NCBI RefSeq assembly: GCF_001610835.1
Contig: NZ_CP011270.1
Location: forward strand, 5,040,001 to 5,104,000
DNA from: Planctomyces sp. SH-PL14
GTDB lineage: Bacteria > Planctomycetota > Planctomycetia > Planctomycetales > Planctomycetaceae
Length of the DNA: 64,000 nucleotides
Direction: 5' to 3'
The position numbers were made by a program, and so were the translations under genes. How positions within the stretch are numbered: the first letter of the stretch is position 1; the number at the start of each line of letters is the position of its first letter. The notes under the pieces were generated by a model that saw only the letters and a list, made by a program, of their open reading frames with translations, searched no databases and was not told the origin of the DNA. This document shows, in pieces, positions 51,645 through 60,472 of the stretch.

Positions 51645-52370
51645 TCAGGCCAGTGCGGAAATCATGATCGCCGCCGCCGCGGAGACGTTGAGCGATGTGA
51701 CCCCGCCCGGCGTGCCGCGAGGGGTCAGCCGGCACATCTCGTCGCAATGCTCCGCGACGAGCCGCCGCAGGCCGCTCTCTTCATTGCCGACGACCATCAG
51801 CCACTTGCGGTCGCGGTCGACCTGGGTGATATCCCGCTCGGTGTGCTCGGACGTCCCCAGAACCCACAACCCCTTCTCCTTGGCCACCTCGATGGCTCGG
51901 ACCATGTTCGGCAGGACGACGAAGGGGACGAACTCCAGCCCCCCGGATGCGACGTCGTAGACGGTCGCGGTGAGCGGAACCGACTGGTCCTTGGTGAGGA
52001 TGATCCCCTTTACGCCAAAGAACGCGGCGGTGCGGAAAATCGCACCGGCGTTGTGCGGATCCTGGATGTGGTCCAGGGCGATCCACAGGCCGCGCGTCGC
52101 GTCGGTGGCAAACAGCTCCGGCAGCCCGGCTCCCTGTCGCTCGCGGACGACCGCTTCGCTGCCGCCGATCCGGCCCGCCTCCTTGGAGCGGGCGTCGCGG
52201 GCGGGAGCCAGCGGCGCCCGGACCGGGATGCGGTGGGCGTACGCGGTATCGACGACCGTCTTCCAGGCGTCGTTGGCGGTCTTTGTGTTCGTTCGGACTT
52301 CCAGCACGTCGGCCGGGCGCGTCTGCAGGATCGCTAGGACGCTGTGCGGATTCTTGAGGGTCAGAGACAT
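51645..52370 (-). CDS. rlmB: TrmH/SpoU-family rRNA 2'-O-methyltransferase (RlmB-like)
   Basis: 241 residues. The SPOUT knot motifs are present: motif 1 LDHIQDPHNAGAIFRTAAFF, motif 2 LMVVGNEESGLRRLV and motif 3 SLNVSAAAAIMISAL. A short N-terminal substrate-binding domain (NPHSVLAILQTRP) fits RlmB, which methylates G2251 of 23S rRNA at the ribose 2'-O; other members (TrmH-like) cannot be excluded by eye. Monocistronic. Confidence 0.88.
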   Translation of the reverse strand: MSLTLKNPHSVLAILQTRPADVLEVRTNTKTANDAWKTVVDTAYAHRIPVRAPLAPARDARSKEAGRIGGSEAVVRERQGAGLPELFATDATRGLWIALDHIQDPHNAGAIFRTAAFFGVKGIILTKDQSVPLTATVYDVASGGLEFVPFVVLPNMVRAIEVAKEKGLWVLGTSEHTERDITQVDRDRKWLMVVGNEESGLRRLVAEHCDEMCRLTPRGTPGGVTSLNVSAAAAIMISALA

Positions 52371-52448
52371 GCGGCGAGTGTATCGCGCGCGAGCCCGTTC
52401 GCCAGATTGGAGCGATCCGCTTTCAGCCGTCAGCCAGAGGAGAAGACG

Positions 52449-52472
52449 CCGAGCCGCCGCGTGGCGGCTCGG
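52449..52472 (-). terminator. Hairpin after the host-attachment-type gene
   Basis: Perfect 10-bp stem CCGAGCCGCC / GGCGGCTCGG, 4-nt loop, 54 nt past the stop at 52526. No T-run on the minus strand, so termination is uncertain. Confidence 0.5.
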
Positions 52473-52525
52473 GCCAATTCCGCGGATTGCCGGCAGCCGA
52501 TCGCTGACAGCCAGCCGTCAACGGT

Positions 52526-53011
52526 TCAGACAACAGCCGCCGTCGCGGCGAGCGCCTTGCGGGCGTGGGCCGCGATCTCGTTGTCCTTGAGCTGCACGAT
52601 CGTCTTGTCGATATCGAGTTCCACGATCTTCTGCAGCGGTCCACTGAAACGATTACGCAGCTCGCCCAGCATCAGCGACGGGGCGAGCAGGATCAGATGG
52701 CCGAACTCGTTCTCGTTCCGTCCCTGTTCCAGACGCGTGACGATCTCATCCGCGAACTTCTGCGCGGTCGCGTGTCTGTGGTCCGTCGGCCAGACGAACG
52801 AATGGGCCGGCCCGAAGGAAGCTCGTTCGCGCCCCGCCCCGTCCGCGTTGAGCTCTCGACCCATCATTTGCCCTTCCGGGTTGTCGAGAGTTTCGATGAG
52901 CTGGAAACCGTCGAGCGCGGGCCAGTTGGCGGCGTAAATCTTCGCCAGGGCGCGGTCGGCGGCAACGATCCAGGCAACGGGATTGCGGCGTGGTTCGCGA
53001 CGAAAACTCAT
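52526..53011 (-). CDS. Host-attachment-protein family (baeRF-like) small protein
   Basis: 161 residues. AWIVAADRALAKIYAAN at the N-terminus, then FGPAHSFVWPTDHRHATAQK and FGHLILLAPSLMLGELRNRF match the family annotated as protein required for attachment to host cells, structurally related to release-factor-like (RF1/Rossmann-like) domains. Cytoplasmic, no signal peptide; despite its name, a surface role is not supported here. The upstream sequence of the minus-strand start contains GGAGGTGTCC about 4 nt before ATG. Confidence 0.8.
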   Translation of the reverse strand: MSFRREPRRNPVAWIVAADRALAKIYAANWPALDGFQLIETLDNPEGQMMGRELNADGAGRERASFGPAHSFVWPTDHRHATAQKFADEIVTRLEQGRNENEFGHLILLAPSLMLGELRNRFSGPLQKIVELDIDKTIVQLKDNEIAAHARKALAATAAVV

Positions 53012-53440
53012 TGGACACCTCCATTTTCCGAGAAATGAACTTGCGCATAGGGAGCAACCAGGGTGCCCGGCGGTGTCAAACCGCCCTTACCTGATTGGCC
53101 ATGACAGAAATTGCCAGGATGCCCGATCCCCACCCGGTTCAAGGGACCATTCGAGGTTCAAGCAGGAACCCGAATCGCAGAAGCGATAAACCATGATTCC
53201 GAATCCCGGAACGTCATGACTTGAGAACGCGCAACCACGTCATTCTCCGCGCAGGGATGCTCCGGGCCAGAGAATTCTTCGGAAGTTTGCCGGAATGTCA
53301 CGGTTTGCGTTCCGCGCTCCAGAGAACGAGCGGCCACTGACATTCGCTGGAATCCGGGGATATAGTGGAGGTCCACGTCCCGCACAGCGCGTCGCGCAGT
53401 GCCCAGCGCCCGTCACCTGGATGTCACTCACGGTATCTCG
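53012..53440. other. Divergent intergenic region upstream of the kinase gene
   Basis: About 430 nt. The left half is less GC-rich and without features. A sigma70-like promoter for the kinase gene can be proposed in the right part (see 53337-53366). No protein-like frame. Confidence 0.45.
53337..53366 (+). promoter_or_regulatory. Candidate promoter of the kinase gene
   Basis: CTGACA (53337-53342), 18-nt spacer, TATAGT (53361-53366), about 75 nt before ATG 53441. The match is good at both boxes but is a single eye-found instance. Confidence 0.4.
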
Positions 53441-54979
53441 ATGGCCGATAAGCAGCCGGAAAATGAACGACAGATCGACCAGTACCAGCTGGTCAACGTC
53501 ATCGCCACCGGCGGGATCTCGCAGGTCTGGGAAGTCCGGCACCTGGCGACGCAGCAGCCCTACGCCATGAAGCTCCTCCTGCCGGAGGCGTTCCAGGACA
53601 AGGAGCAGCGGGCCGAGATCAAGACCGAGGCCAACACCGCCAAGCTCTTCGAGCATCCGAACATCATTCGCGTGCTGGACGTCAACGTCAGCCGCGACCA
53701 TGCCTACTTCCTGATGGAGCATTTCCGCGCCAGCAACCTCAAGCAGATGATCCGCGGCGACCTGGCGGGCGCGCAGGCCCGGATGAAGAAGATTGCCGAA
53801 GGGCTGGCGAGCGCGCTGACCCTGGTTCACGACAAGGGGTGGCTGCATCGCGACATCAAGCCGGAGAACATCCTCGTCAACCGCTCGGGAGAGATCCGGC
53901 TGATCGACTTTTCGCTCTCGTCGAAGATCCCTTCGGGACTGGCGAAGATGATGACCGCCAAGAGCCGGGTCGTCATTCAGGGAACCCGGACCTACATCGC
54001 TCCGGAACTCGTCGAGCGGCAGCTGCCGGGGATCCCGTCCGAGATCTACAGCATGGGGGTCCTGTTCTATGAGATCCTGACCGGGCGTCCGCCGTTCGTC
54101 AGCAAGAACCCGAACGACCTCTTGATGATGCACGTCCGCGACATCCCCGAGCATCCGGCCGGCTACAACCCGAACGTGTCGCCGGAGATGGACCAGCTCG
54201 TGATGAAGATGCTGGCCAAGAAGCCGAAGGACCGGCCGCAGAACATGAACGAGCTGTTCACCACGATCCGGTCGATGCCGTTCTTCAAGGAGGATCCCGA
54301 AAAGTACCACCGGACGAAGGCCCAGGCGGCGAGCGAGAAGCAGGCGCAGTCGCTCGACGTCCGTCTCGACAGCCGCGTCGATGCCGGCCGGACTCCGGAA
54401 GAGCGGGCCCTGGTGGCGAAGGCGGCCAAGGAGAAGCTGGAAGCCTCGCAGAAGAAGAAGGCCGAGATCGAGCGGCACGTCGCCAAGACGGGCGGCGGGT
54501 CGGCGCCGGCTCCCGCTCCGGCGGCGGCCTCTCCCGCGCCGCAGGCTCCGCCGCCGAACTTTGGCTACGGGATGCCCGGATACCCGCCCGGCTATCCGAT
54601 GCCGATGCCCGGAATGATGCCGGGGATGCCTCCCGGAGGAATGCCCGGCATGGGCTTCCCGGGGATGCCGTTCCCGGGAATGCCCGGGATGCCCGGTCCG
54701 GGTGGAATGCCTGTTCCCGGGGGCATGCCGGGCGCGATGCCCGGGATGCCGATGCCTGGCGCTCCGATGCCCGGTATGCCGGGAGGACAGATGCCCGGGG
54801 GGATGCCGATGCCGGCCGGAATGCCGGTCCCCGGCGCTCCTCCGCGTCCCGCGGCTCCTGCGGCGGCCCAACCGGCTCCCGTCCCGGCGAAGGCCGCTCC
54901 TCCGAAGGCGGCCCCGGCTCCTCCGCCGAAACCGCAGGACGACATTCCGCTGATGGATGAGCTGCCGGACGTGCTGTAG
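53441..54979 (+). CDS. Soluble Ser/Thr protein kinase with Pro/Gly/Met-rich tail
   Basis: 512 residues from ATG 53441. Kinase domain ~14-280: Gly-loop reduced to ATGGISQVW (22-30), catalytic K44 (YAMKLLL), alpha-C E63, HRDIKPEN (136-143, catalytic D138), APE at 187-189. The metal-binding DFG is DFS (156-158). A basic helical linker (EERALVAKAAKEKLEASQKK) leads to a ~100-residue tract of PGM, MPG and GGM units (~367-466), then an Ala/Pro-rich stretch and an acidic end (DIPLMDELPDVL). No transmembrane helix, unlike many bacterial PknB-type kinases. Substrate unknown. Confidence 0.9.
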   Translation: MADKQPENERQIDQYQLVNVIATGGISQVWEVRHLATQQPYAMKLLLPEAFQDKEQRAEIKTEANTAKLFEHPNIIRVLDVNVSRDHAYFLMEHFRASNLKQMIRGDLAGAQARMKKIAEGLASALTLVHDKGWLHRDIKPENILVNRSGEIRLIDFSLSSKIPSGLAKMMTAKSRVVIQGTRTYIAPELVERQLPGIPSEIYSMGVLFYEILTGRPPFVSKNPNDLLMMHVRDIPEHPAGYNPNVSPEMDQLVMKMLAKKPKDRPQNMNELFTTIRSMPFFKEDPEKYHRTKAQAASEKQAQSLDVRLDSRVDAGRTPEERALVAKAAKEKLEASQKKKAEIERHVAKTGGGSAPAPAPAAASPAPQAPPPNFGYGMPGYPPGYPMPMPGMMPGMPPGGMPGMGFPGMPFPGMPGMPGPGGMPVPGGMPGAMPGMPMPGAPMPGMPGGQMPGGMPMPAGMPVPGAPPRPAAPAAAQPAPVPAKAAPPKAAPAPPPKPQDDIPLMDELPDVL

Positions 54980-55005
54980 CGACAGCGACCGGAAAGCCTC
55001 TTTAA

Positions 55006-55208
55006 ACCGGGTCCAGGGGCACCCTGGTGGGGAGTGCAGAGGGGGCCTAGGTTGTGTTCTTGGGCCCTTTGCCCGCCGGAGGCCTGGCCGTCGAGAGATG
55101 TCTGAAGGAAGGTGTGTCCAAGCGCGGACGCCGTGCTGTATGCCCCCTCACCAACCCGTGGTGATTGCGGAGCAAACGGTGCGGGGTTGAGGGCGTCCTC
55201 AACGTGCG
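55006..55208 (+). repeat. Dispersed repeat, copy 11 (right half missing)
   Basis: T-rich-loop variant beginning ACCGGGTCCAGGGGCACC, 26 nt after the kinase stop. It follows the family up to the TCCTCAACG block and then breaks off; a nested palindrome begins a few nt later, and the missing half is not found after it. Confidence 0.85.
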
Positions 55209-55215
55209 CTCCGTG

Positions 55216-55400
55216 ACGCTGAAGGCGTCTAACAGCCTAGCCTGGGGCCAACGCCCCAGGTTCGCGGCGCAAATCAAGCGACAAGCCCTGTAGGGGCGCA
55301 ACAATCCTGTTCGTTGTTGCGCCCCTACAGGGCTTGGGCTCCAGCACCGTCCCCGTACCTGGGGCGTTGCCCCAGGCTAGGTTGTCTCACGCCGTTGGCG
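55216..55400. repeat. Nested palindrome, ~185 nt
   Basis: Outer arms 55216-55260 and 55358-55400 pair through CCTAGCCTGGGGCcAACGCC and its complement, plus weaker pairing further out (acgctgaaggcgt / acgccgttggcgt). Inner arms 55282-55304 and 55314-55336 form a perfect 23-bp stem (CAAGCCCTGTAGGGGCGCAA plus CAA) with a 9-nt loop. The whole could fold into one cruciform or RNA hairpin. Confidence 0.9.
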
Positions 55401-56038
55401 TTCCCCGAAGATGCGGCTCGATGCGTTGATCAGTCGCAACAAATTACCCAAGAACATCTTACGGCATCTGAGGTTGGATACAACGCGGAGATACGGAGAA
55501 CGGATATCTTCGTGGATACAGAACACCATCGGAAGCTCTCCGAATACCAAGTGCACTGGTTCTCATGGCCCGGCAGGATTCGGCCACAGCCCACTCAAAC
55601 AATGGGGGTTCGGACTATTATTGCGGGAATGATCGGGCGCAATTCTGGGCGCGGTCGGAGGAACAATTGGCCGGTCAGGACCTGCTGACGGACCTCTTTC
55701 CAGAACTCCATATCGGATCGCACTTCTGGGCACCTCGGGGACGACGGACAGGACGAAGGCTGGCGCCTCCATCCTTCAGCGTTCCTGAAATGCACAACTG
55801 TGCGCTGTCAGATTCGAGCGCCCCGATCCCCGCCCGCCGCCACCATTTTGAACCGCCCTCAACACTCGGCTCCTGGTCGGTCGTTTGTGCCAATGCCCTG
55901 CCTCGTCCTGCCAGGAGACGCACGCCACCCGCATCTGTCGTCACACCATCCGGCTCTCTTGCGGGTCGTCTGGAGCGGGCTCGCGCTGATAGGTACAAAA
56001 CAGGATTCCGTCACAACTGACATGTGCCCGCTTGGGGG
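55401..56038. other. Gene-poor stretch with lower GC, no gene called
   Basis: About 640 nt. Short open frames exist on both strands, but their translations are Arg/Ser/Pro-rich without motifs. The part near 55470-55500 (GGATACAACGCGGAGATACG) resembles degenerate A-rich interspersed sequence. Likely debris next to the palindrome and pseudogene. Confidence 0.4.
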
Positions 56039-56290
56039 TCACCCGAGGCTCGGGACAGGTGAATTCTCTGCAAGCAACTGCAGGGCTCTCTCGGGGCCAT
56101 GTTTCTTGATTAGCTCTAGCACCTGACGAGCCCGTGGGTGGTCAGGCTTTAGCTTGACGAGTTCCTAGGCCCGCTTGGCCAATTTCGCTCCTTCGCGGGA
56201 CTGGAGCGCTGACTCCATCTCCTTCAGGATGAAGTTGACTTCATCCATCAGCTTGTGGGCCTGCGCCAACAGCAACGCCGTTAACCCTCT
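56039..56290 (-). pseudogene. Remnant of a protein-coding gene with an in-frame amber codon
   Basis: On the minus strand, the frame ending at TGA 56041-56039 reads as good helical protein: LLLAQAHKLMDEVNFILKEM, ESALQSREGAKLAKRA, TAG stop at 56167-56165, then ELVKLKPDHPRARQVLELIK and KHGPERALQLLAENSP. The pattern on both sides of the stop is continuous and charged like a real helical C-terminus. No start codon or N-terminal part was found upstream within the window. Family not recognised. Confidence 0.5.
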
Positions 56291-56471
56291 GAGAGAGGCT
56301 GTTCAAAGAAAGTCTTGAGGCGACAACGCGTTGTGGCGACGCTTCGGTTCTCACTCTGAAAGTCTCACTCCGTCATCGCGCTCTCGGTCTCTGAAAAATG
56401 GTTCCCTTTCCGTGCGGCCCACATTTTCTGTAACGCTTCCGTGCTGACCGGGTTCTTTTGGTACCAGGAGG

Positions 56472-57020
56472 TTGTCCCTGAATTCTGGAGACGAATCCAT
56501 TCAGAAGTGCGGCGAACGCGAGCGATGGGTTGCCTCGACCGTTCGCCGTGCGCTGGCGTACGCCCTGACCCTGGTCCGCCGGCAGCACGATGCGGAAGAC
56601 ATTGTCCAGGAGTGTTACCGGCGCCTGCTCACGAGGGCGGACCGGTACGACCTCCCTCGTGATGGGGCGAAGATCCTATTCAAGTCGATCACGAATGCCT
56701 GCTTCAACCACCTCAAGCGGCGGCGCCCCGCGGTCAGCATCGAGGGCGGGGCTGGCATGCCGGAGGTTTCCACGCCAGTAGCTGGCACAGGCCCTGATTT
56801 GCCGGTGCTGGAGCAGGAGCTCCAGCAAGCCATCGGAAGGGCCCTTGCTGAACTGCCGGTCAACCAGCGAGCGGTTGTCGAACTGTCGAGCCTAGGACAT
56901 CCCCTCGTGGATGTGGCCGAGATGGTTGGCCTCAGTCCTGGCAACACTCGCGTGTTGCTGCACCGGGCGAGGCAGATGCTGGCAGAGAGACTGCGAGAGT
57001 TTCGAGAGGAGAAGTCATGA
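56472..57020 (+). CDS. ECF-family RNA polymerase sigma factor (second locus)
   Basis: 182 residues. Region 2: ALAYALTLVRRQHDAEDIVQ then ECYRRLLTRAD; region 4: LAELPVNQRAVVELSSLGHP through VAEMVGLSPGNTRVLLHRAR. The start is unusual: TTG 56472 directly abuts AGGAGG (56466-56471), whereas an in-frame CTG at 56478 has correct spacing to that Shine-Dalgarno sequence; no ATG lies before region 2. The stop overlaps the next start by 4 nt. First gene of a four-gene unit with an anti-sigma candidate, PSCyt1-PSD1 and DUF1501 genes. Confidence 0.88.
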   Translation: MSLNSGDESIQKCGERERWVASTVRRALAYALTLVRRQHDAEDIVQECYRRLLTRADRYDLPRDGAKILFKSITNACFNHLKRRRPAVSIEGGAGMPEVSTPVAGTGPDLPVLEQELQQAIGRALAELPVNQRAVVELSSLGHPLVDVAEMVGLSPGNTRVLLHRARQMLAERLREFREEKS

Positions 57021-57922
57021 CGGATCCGGAACGCGACCCGATCGACCAGCTGGTGCGATCATATCTCGACAACCAGGAATCGTTGGTCAATGCCGAACGT
57101 CTGCTCAGCCGGATCTCGGACGATCAGGGCCTCGATCCCGTGAGGTTTCGTCCTACCGAGGTCTCCGCGACTCGAAGACGGTTCCTGTGGATGGCGTGGT
57201 GGCCGTCGATCGTGACCTTGATCGTGGGGGCCTTTCTAGTCGGGCGGTCCTACCATCCCTCCTCCGCCAGTGCGGCGACCTTGCTGCGGAACGTCCAGGA
57301 GGTTCATCAGCGAGGGGGCGACCGCTGCTACCGCGTACTGCACGTCCCGGAACCGTCGGCGCTGTCGGGGCAGAACTCGAAGATCCTCGGATCCGAGAGC
57401 CTGTTGTGGACGAGGGGAGACCGCTTCTGGTCTGACTGCCGGATCGGAGAGACGCGGTTGAAGATCGGGCGGGATGTTGACGGCGCGCTTTGGCTGGCCC
57501 CGTCGCGAAAGAAGGGGGTCCGCTTCCCCCCCGATGACCCCGCCTTTCCGAAGGACCTCGAGACGCTGTGCCAGATCAGCTCCGTCACGGTCCCCGTTCT
57601 GCTCGACCGAGTCCTGGCCGATTTCGATTTCCGAACGGAAGCCCCCCTGGCCCATACCGGGAATGAGCGGCGCCTCGTCTGGGCGCGGCTGATGCCGGGG
57701 CGGACTCACAGCTTCCTGTCGGCGGCTTGCCTGGAGGTCGATCAGGAGACCGATGTGCTGGTCAGGATGGTGCTGTGGCTGCAGAAAGATGACCGTCCCA
57801 ATGGGACCGTCACCTATTCCCTGATGGAACAGTCTCCCCCAGGGGACGAGAGCTACCGGCTGGAGTCGCACCTCGATCCGGACGCGACGATCGAAGAGCA
57901 GTCATTTCAGAAGCCGAAGTGA
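57017..57922 (+). CDS. Membrane-anchored candidate anti-sigma factor (second locus)
   Basis: 301 residues, start ATG 57017 in the sigma stop (ATGA). About 60 cytoplasmic residues, one membrane helix (FLWMAWWPSIVTLIVGAFLV, about 56-75), then a periplasmic domain beginning ASAATLLRNVQEVHQRGGDR, with later FDFRTEAPLAHTGNERRLVW and CLEVDQETDVLVRMVLWL. Same topology as the protein at 18703-20043 and likewise without the zinc-finger HxxxCxxC. It should sequester the coupled sigma factor at the membrane; trigger unknown. Confidence 0.75.
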   Translation: MTDPERDPIDQLVRSYLDNQESLVNAERLLSRISDDQGLDPVRFRPTEVSATRRRFLWMAWWPSIVTLIVGAFLVGRSYHPSSASAATLLRNVQEVHQRGGDRCYRVLHVPEPSALSGQNSKILGSESLLWTRGDRFWSDCRIGETRLKIGRDVDGALWLAPSRKKGVRFPPDDPAFPKDLETLCQISSVTVPVLLDRVLADFDFRTEAPLAHTGNERRLVWARLMPGRTHSFLSAACLEVDQETDVLVRMVLWLQKDDRPNGTVTYSLMEQSPPGDESYRLESHLDPDATIEEQSFQKPK

Positions 57923-57954
57923 ACGTGCCGAACAAGATCAGCGGGAATAGAAAG

Positions 57955-60438
57955 ATGAAACTGCGGCTGATTCTGATGTGCGCGATCGCCCTCGGATCGC
58001 CCTCCTTTCTGTCGGCGAACGAGAAGGGGGGCGAGTTGGCCGGCGCTGCCGACGTGGCGTTCTTCGAGGCGAAGATCCGCCCCGTCCTTGTCGAGCATTG
58101 CTACCGCTGTCACTCCGCCGCCTCGGGGAAGGCGGAGGGGGAACTGCGGGTCGACTCCCGGGCCGCCCTTCGGAAGGGGGGCTCAAGGGGGCCGGCCGTC
58201 GTCGCCGGCGACACGAAGGCGAGTTGGCTGCTCGTCGCGGTCGCTCACTCCGATCCCGATCTCCGGATGCCGCCGCGGGAAGATCGGCTCAAGGACTCGG
58301 TCCTCGCCGACTTCAAATCCTGGATCGACCGCGGCGCGACTGACCCGCGGGACGTCGATCCTCCGGTCATGGCAAAGCCGCGTCCGGAATTCTGGGCGAA
58401 ACGAGGGATGGTCGATCATCCGGCTCCGGAAGTGGTCCGAAAGCATTGGCCGCTCACTCCCATTGATCGCTTCATCCTCGCCAAACTCGAGGCCGAGCGA
58501 ATTGCCCCGTCGCCGGATGCCTCCCCGGCCGTGCTCCTCCGCAGAATCTATTTCGACCTGACCGGTCTTCCCCCCTCGACGGCTGACCTCGATCGGTTCA
58601 CGGGGCGCGCGGCGGCGGACGGAATGGATGTCGCCTTGGTGGTGGAGGTCGACGCCCTCCTGGCCACGCGGCAGTTCGGCGAACACTGGGGGCGGCACTG
58701 GCTCGATGTCGCCCGCTTTGCCGAGTCGAGCGGGAAAGAGGCCAATATTTCCTTCCCATACGCCTGGCGATACCGTGACTACGTGATCGACAGCGTCACG
58801 GCCGACGTTCCCTACAATCGGTTCCTGGAGGAACAGGTCTCCGGGGACCTGCTGCCGACCGGGACCAATGCGGAACGGGCCCGGCTTCTGATTGCGACCG
58901 GCTTTCTCGCGCTGGGGCCAAAGAATCTCGACGAAGGGAACGAGGCCCAGTTTCAGGCGGACCTGGTCGATGAACAGATCGACACAGTTACCCGGGCCAT
59001 CCTGGCGAACTCCATCGCCTGCGCCCGTTGTCACGATCACAAGTTCGACCCTTACTCGATGGAGGACTACTACGGCCTCGCGGGGATCTTCGGCAGCACG
59101 AAGACGTACTTCGGCACGGCGGTTTCCCCCTCCAACCGGAACAGCGGCGATCCGCTCCGGCTGCCGGACATCGAAGGACAGACGGTCCTGCATGCCTCGA
59201 TCCCCAAAGCAAAAGTCGATGAGCTGAAGACGAAGCTCGCCGCCCTCAACAAGGAAGAGCAGGAGAAACAGGCCGCCGTGTTGAAAGCGGTCGCCGAAGG
59301 AAGGGATGCCAGCGGGATCTTCACTCTTCAGGACGCGCTCCGGATCTTCTGGTCTCGCGGCGGCATCGAAGGGGAACTGGAGCGGGTTTCCGACGACGGG
59401 ACGGCATTGCCTCTGGCGATGGGGGTTCTCGATCGCAAGGAGATCAAGGATTCCCCCGTCTATGACCGCGGGGACGTGGCGCGGCCGCGCGAGCTGGTCC
59501 CTCGTAGTATTCCCGCCGCGCTCCGAATTGACGGGTGCGAAGCCATCTCCCCGGACCACAGCGGACGTCTCGAGTTCGCTCGATGGCTCATTCATCCCGA
59601 GAATCCGCTCACGGCCCGTGTCTTCGTCAATCGGGTCGTCCGGAACCTGCTGGGAGCGGGGCTCGTCAGGTCCGTCGACAACTTTGGCTCGACGGGTGAA
59701 CCGCCGACGCACCCTGAGCTGCTGGATCACCTGGCGGTGCAGTTCGTCTCGGAAGGATGGTCACTGAAGAAGCTCGTGCGGAGTGTGGTCCTGTCGCGGA
59801 CGTACCGGCAGGCCTCCGACTTTCGCAGCGACTGCTTTGAGCACGACCCGGAGAACCGACTTGTCTGGAGGATTCCGAAACGACGGCTGCCCGCCGAGGC
59901 GATTCGCGACGCAATGCTGTGCGCTTCGGGAGAACTCGACCTCTCGCGCCCTCAGGGGTCGCTGGTAGGACGAGTCATCGGAGATCGTCCGATCTCACTG
60001 ATCGGGCTCGACCGGCGGTTGCCGCGGGATCTCGACGGTTCCGTTCAGCGGAGCGTGTACCTCCCTGTCATCCGGGATCGCCTGCCGGATGTCCTTGAGC
60101 TTTTCGATTTCGCCGAGCCGAGCCTGGTGACCGGGGAACGCGAGAAGACCAACGTGCCGACCCAGGCCCTGTACCTGATGAACAGTCCCTTCGTGAGCGA
60201 GCGATCGACCGCGATGGCCCGGCGTCTGACCCGGGAGTCGACTCGTCCGGATGAACAAGTCCGGATGGCGTTTCAGATCTGCTTCGCCCGCGACCCGCTG
60301 CCAGAAGAATCGACCCGCGTGATGGCCTTTCTGGATTCGCAGCATTCCGGTCCTGAGGAACAGAAGACACCGCCAAAGTCCCTGGTCATGTTCTGCCAGG
60401 CACTGCTCTCCACGGCCGAATTTCGCTACGTCGACTGA
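57955..60438 (+). CDS. PSCyt1/DUF1549/DUF1553 planctomycete cytochrome-type protein
   Basis: 827 residues from ATG 57955; GTG 57919, which overlaps the preceding stop (GTGA), is an alternative. Signal peptide MKLRLILMCAIALGSPSFLS. An N-terminal PSCyt1-type domain carries CYRCH (about 49-53) with RMPPRED as possible haem ligand region. DUF1549 follows (IDRFILAKLEAE, YFDLTGLPPS, HWGRHWLDVARFAES), with a second CxxCH in ACARCHDHKFDPYS (about 356), then DUF1553 (GRLEFARWLIHPENPLTARV, NVPTQALYLMNSPFVSERS). Exported, probably haem-binding; family function unknown but often paired with DUF1501, as here. Confidence 0.92.
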   Translation: MKLRLILMCAIALGSPSFLSANEKGGELAGAADVAFFEAKIRPVLVEHCYRCHSAASGKAEGELRVDSRAALRKGGSRGPAVVAGDTKASWLLVAVAHSDPDLRMPPREDRLKDSVLADFKSWIDRGATDPRDVDPPVMAKPRPEFWAKRGMVDHPAPEVVRKHWPLTPIDRFILAKLEAERIAPSPDASPAVLLRRIYFDLTGLPPSTADLDRFTGRAAADGMDVALVVEVDALLATRQFGEHWGRHWLDVARFAESSGKEANISFPYAWRYRDYVIDSVTADVPYNRFLEEQVSGDLLPTGTNAERARLLIATGFLALGPKNLDEGNEAQFQADLVDEQIDTVTRAILANSIACARCHDHKFDPYSMEDYYGLAGIFGSTKTYFGTAVSPSNRNSGDPLRLPDIEGQTVLHASIPKAKVDELKTKLAALNKEEQEKQAAVLKAVAEGRDASGIFTLQDALRIFWSRGGIEGELERVSDDGTALPLAMGVLDRKEIKDSPVYDRGDVARPRELVPRSIPAALRIDGCEAISPDHSGRLEFARWLIHPENPLTARVFVNRVVRNLLGAGLVRSVDNFGSTGEPPTHPELLDHLAVQFVSEGWSLKKLVRSVVLSRTYRQASDFRSDCFEHDPENRLVWRIPKRRLPAEAIRDAMLCASGELDLSRPQGSLVGRVIGDRPISLIGLDRRLPRDLDGSVQRSVYLPVIRDRLPDVLELFDFAEPSLVTGEREKTNVPTQALYLMNSPFVSERSTAMARRLTRESTRPDEQVRMAFQICFARDPLPEESTRVMAFLDSQHSGPEEQKTPPKSLVMFCQALLSTAEFRYVD

Positions 60439-60472
60439 CTTTGGAACGCTTCTCCGCACAAGAGGACGAGGA

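Noticed and set aside
53240-54871. 543-codon minus-strand frame opposite the kinase
   Set aside because: The His/Gly/Pro-rich second half is the antisense of the kinase's PGM tract; the kinase motifs on the plus strand decide.
55565-56020. 151-codon plus-strand open frame in the gene-poor stretch
   Set aside because: Low-complexity translation, no motif, no Shine-Dalgarno sequence, and located in repeat debris.
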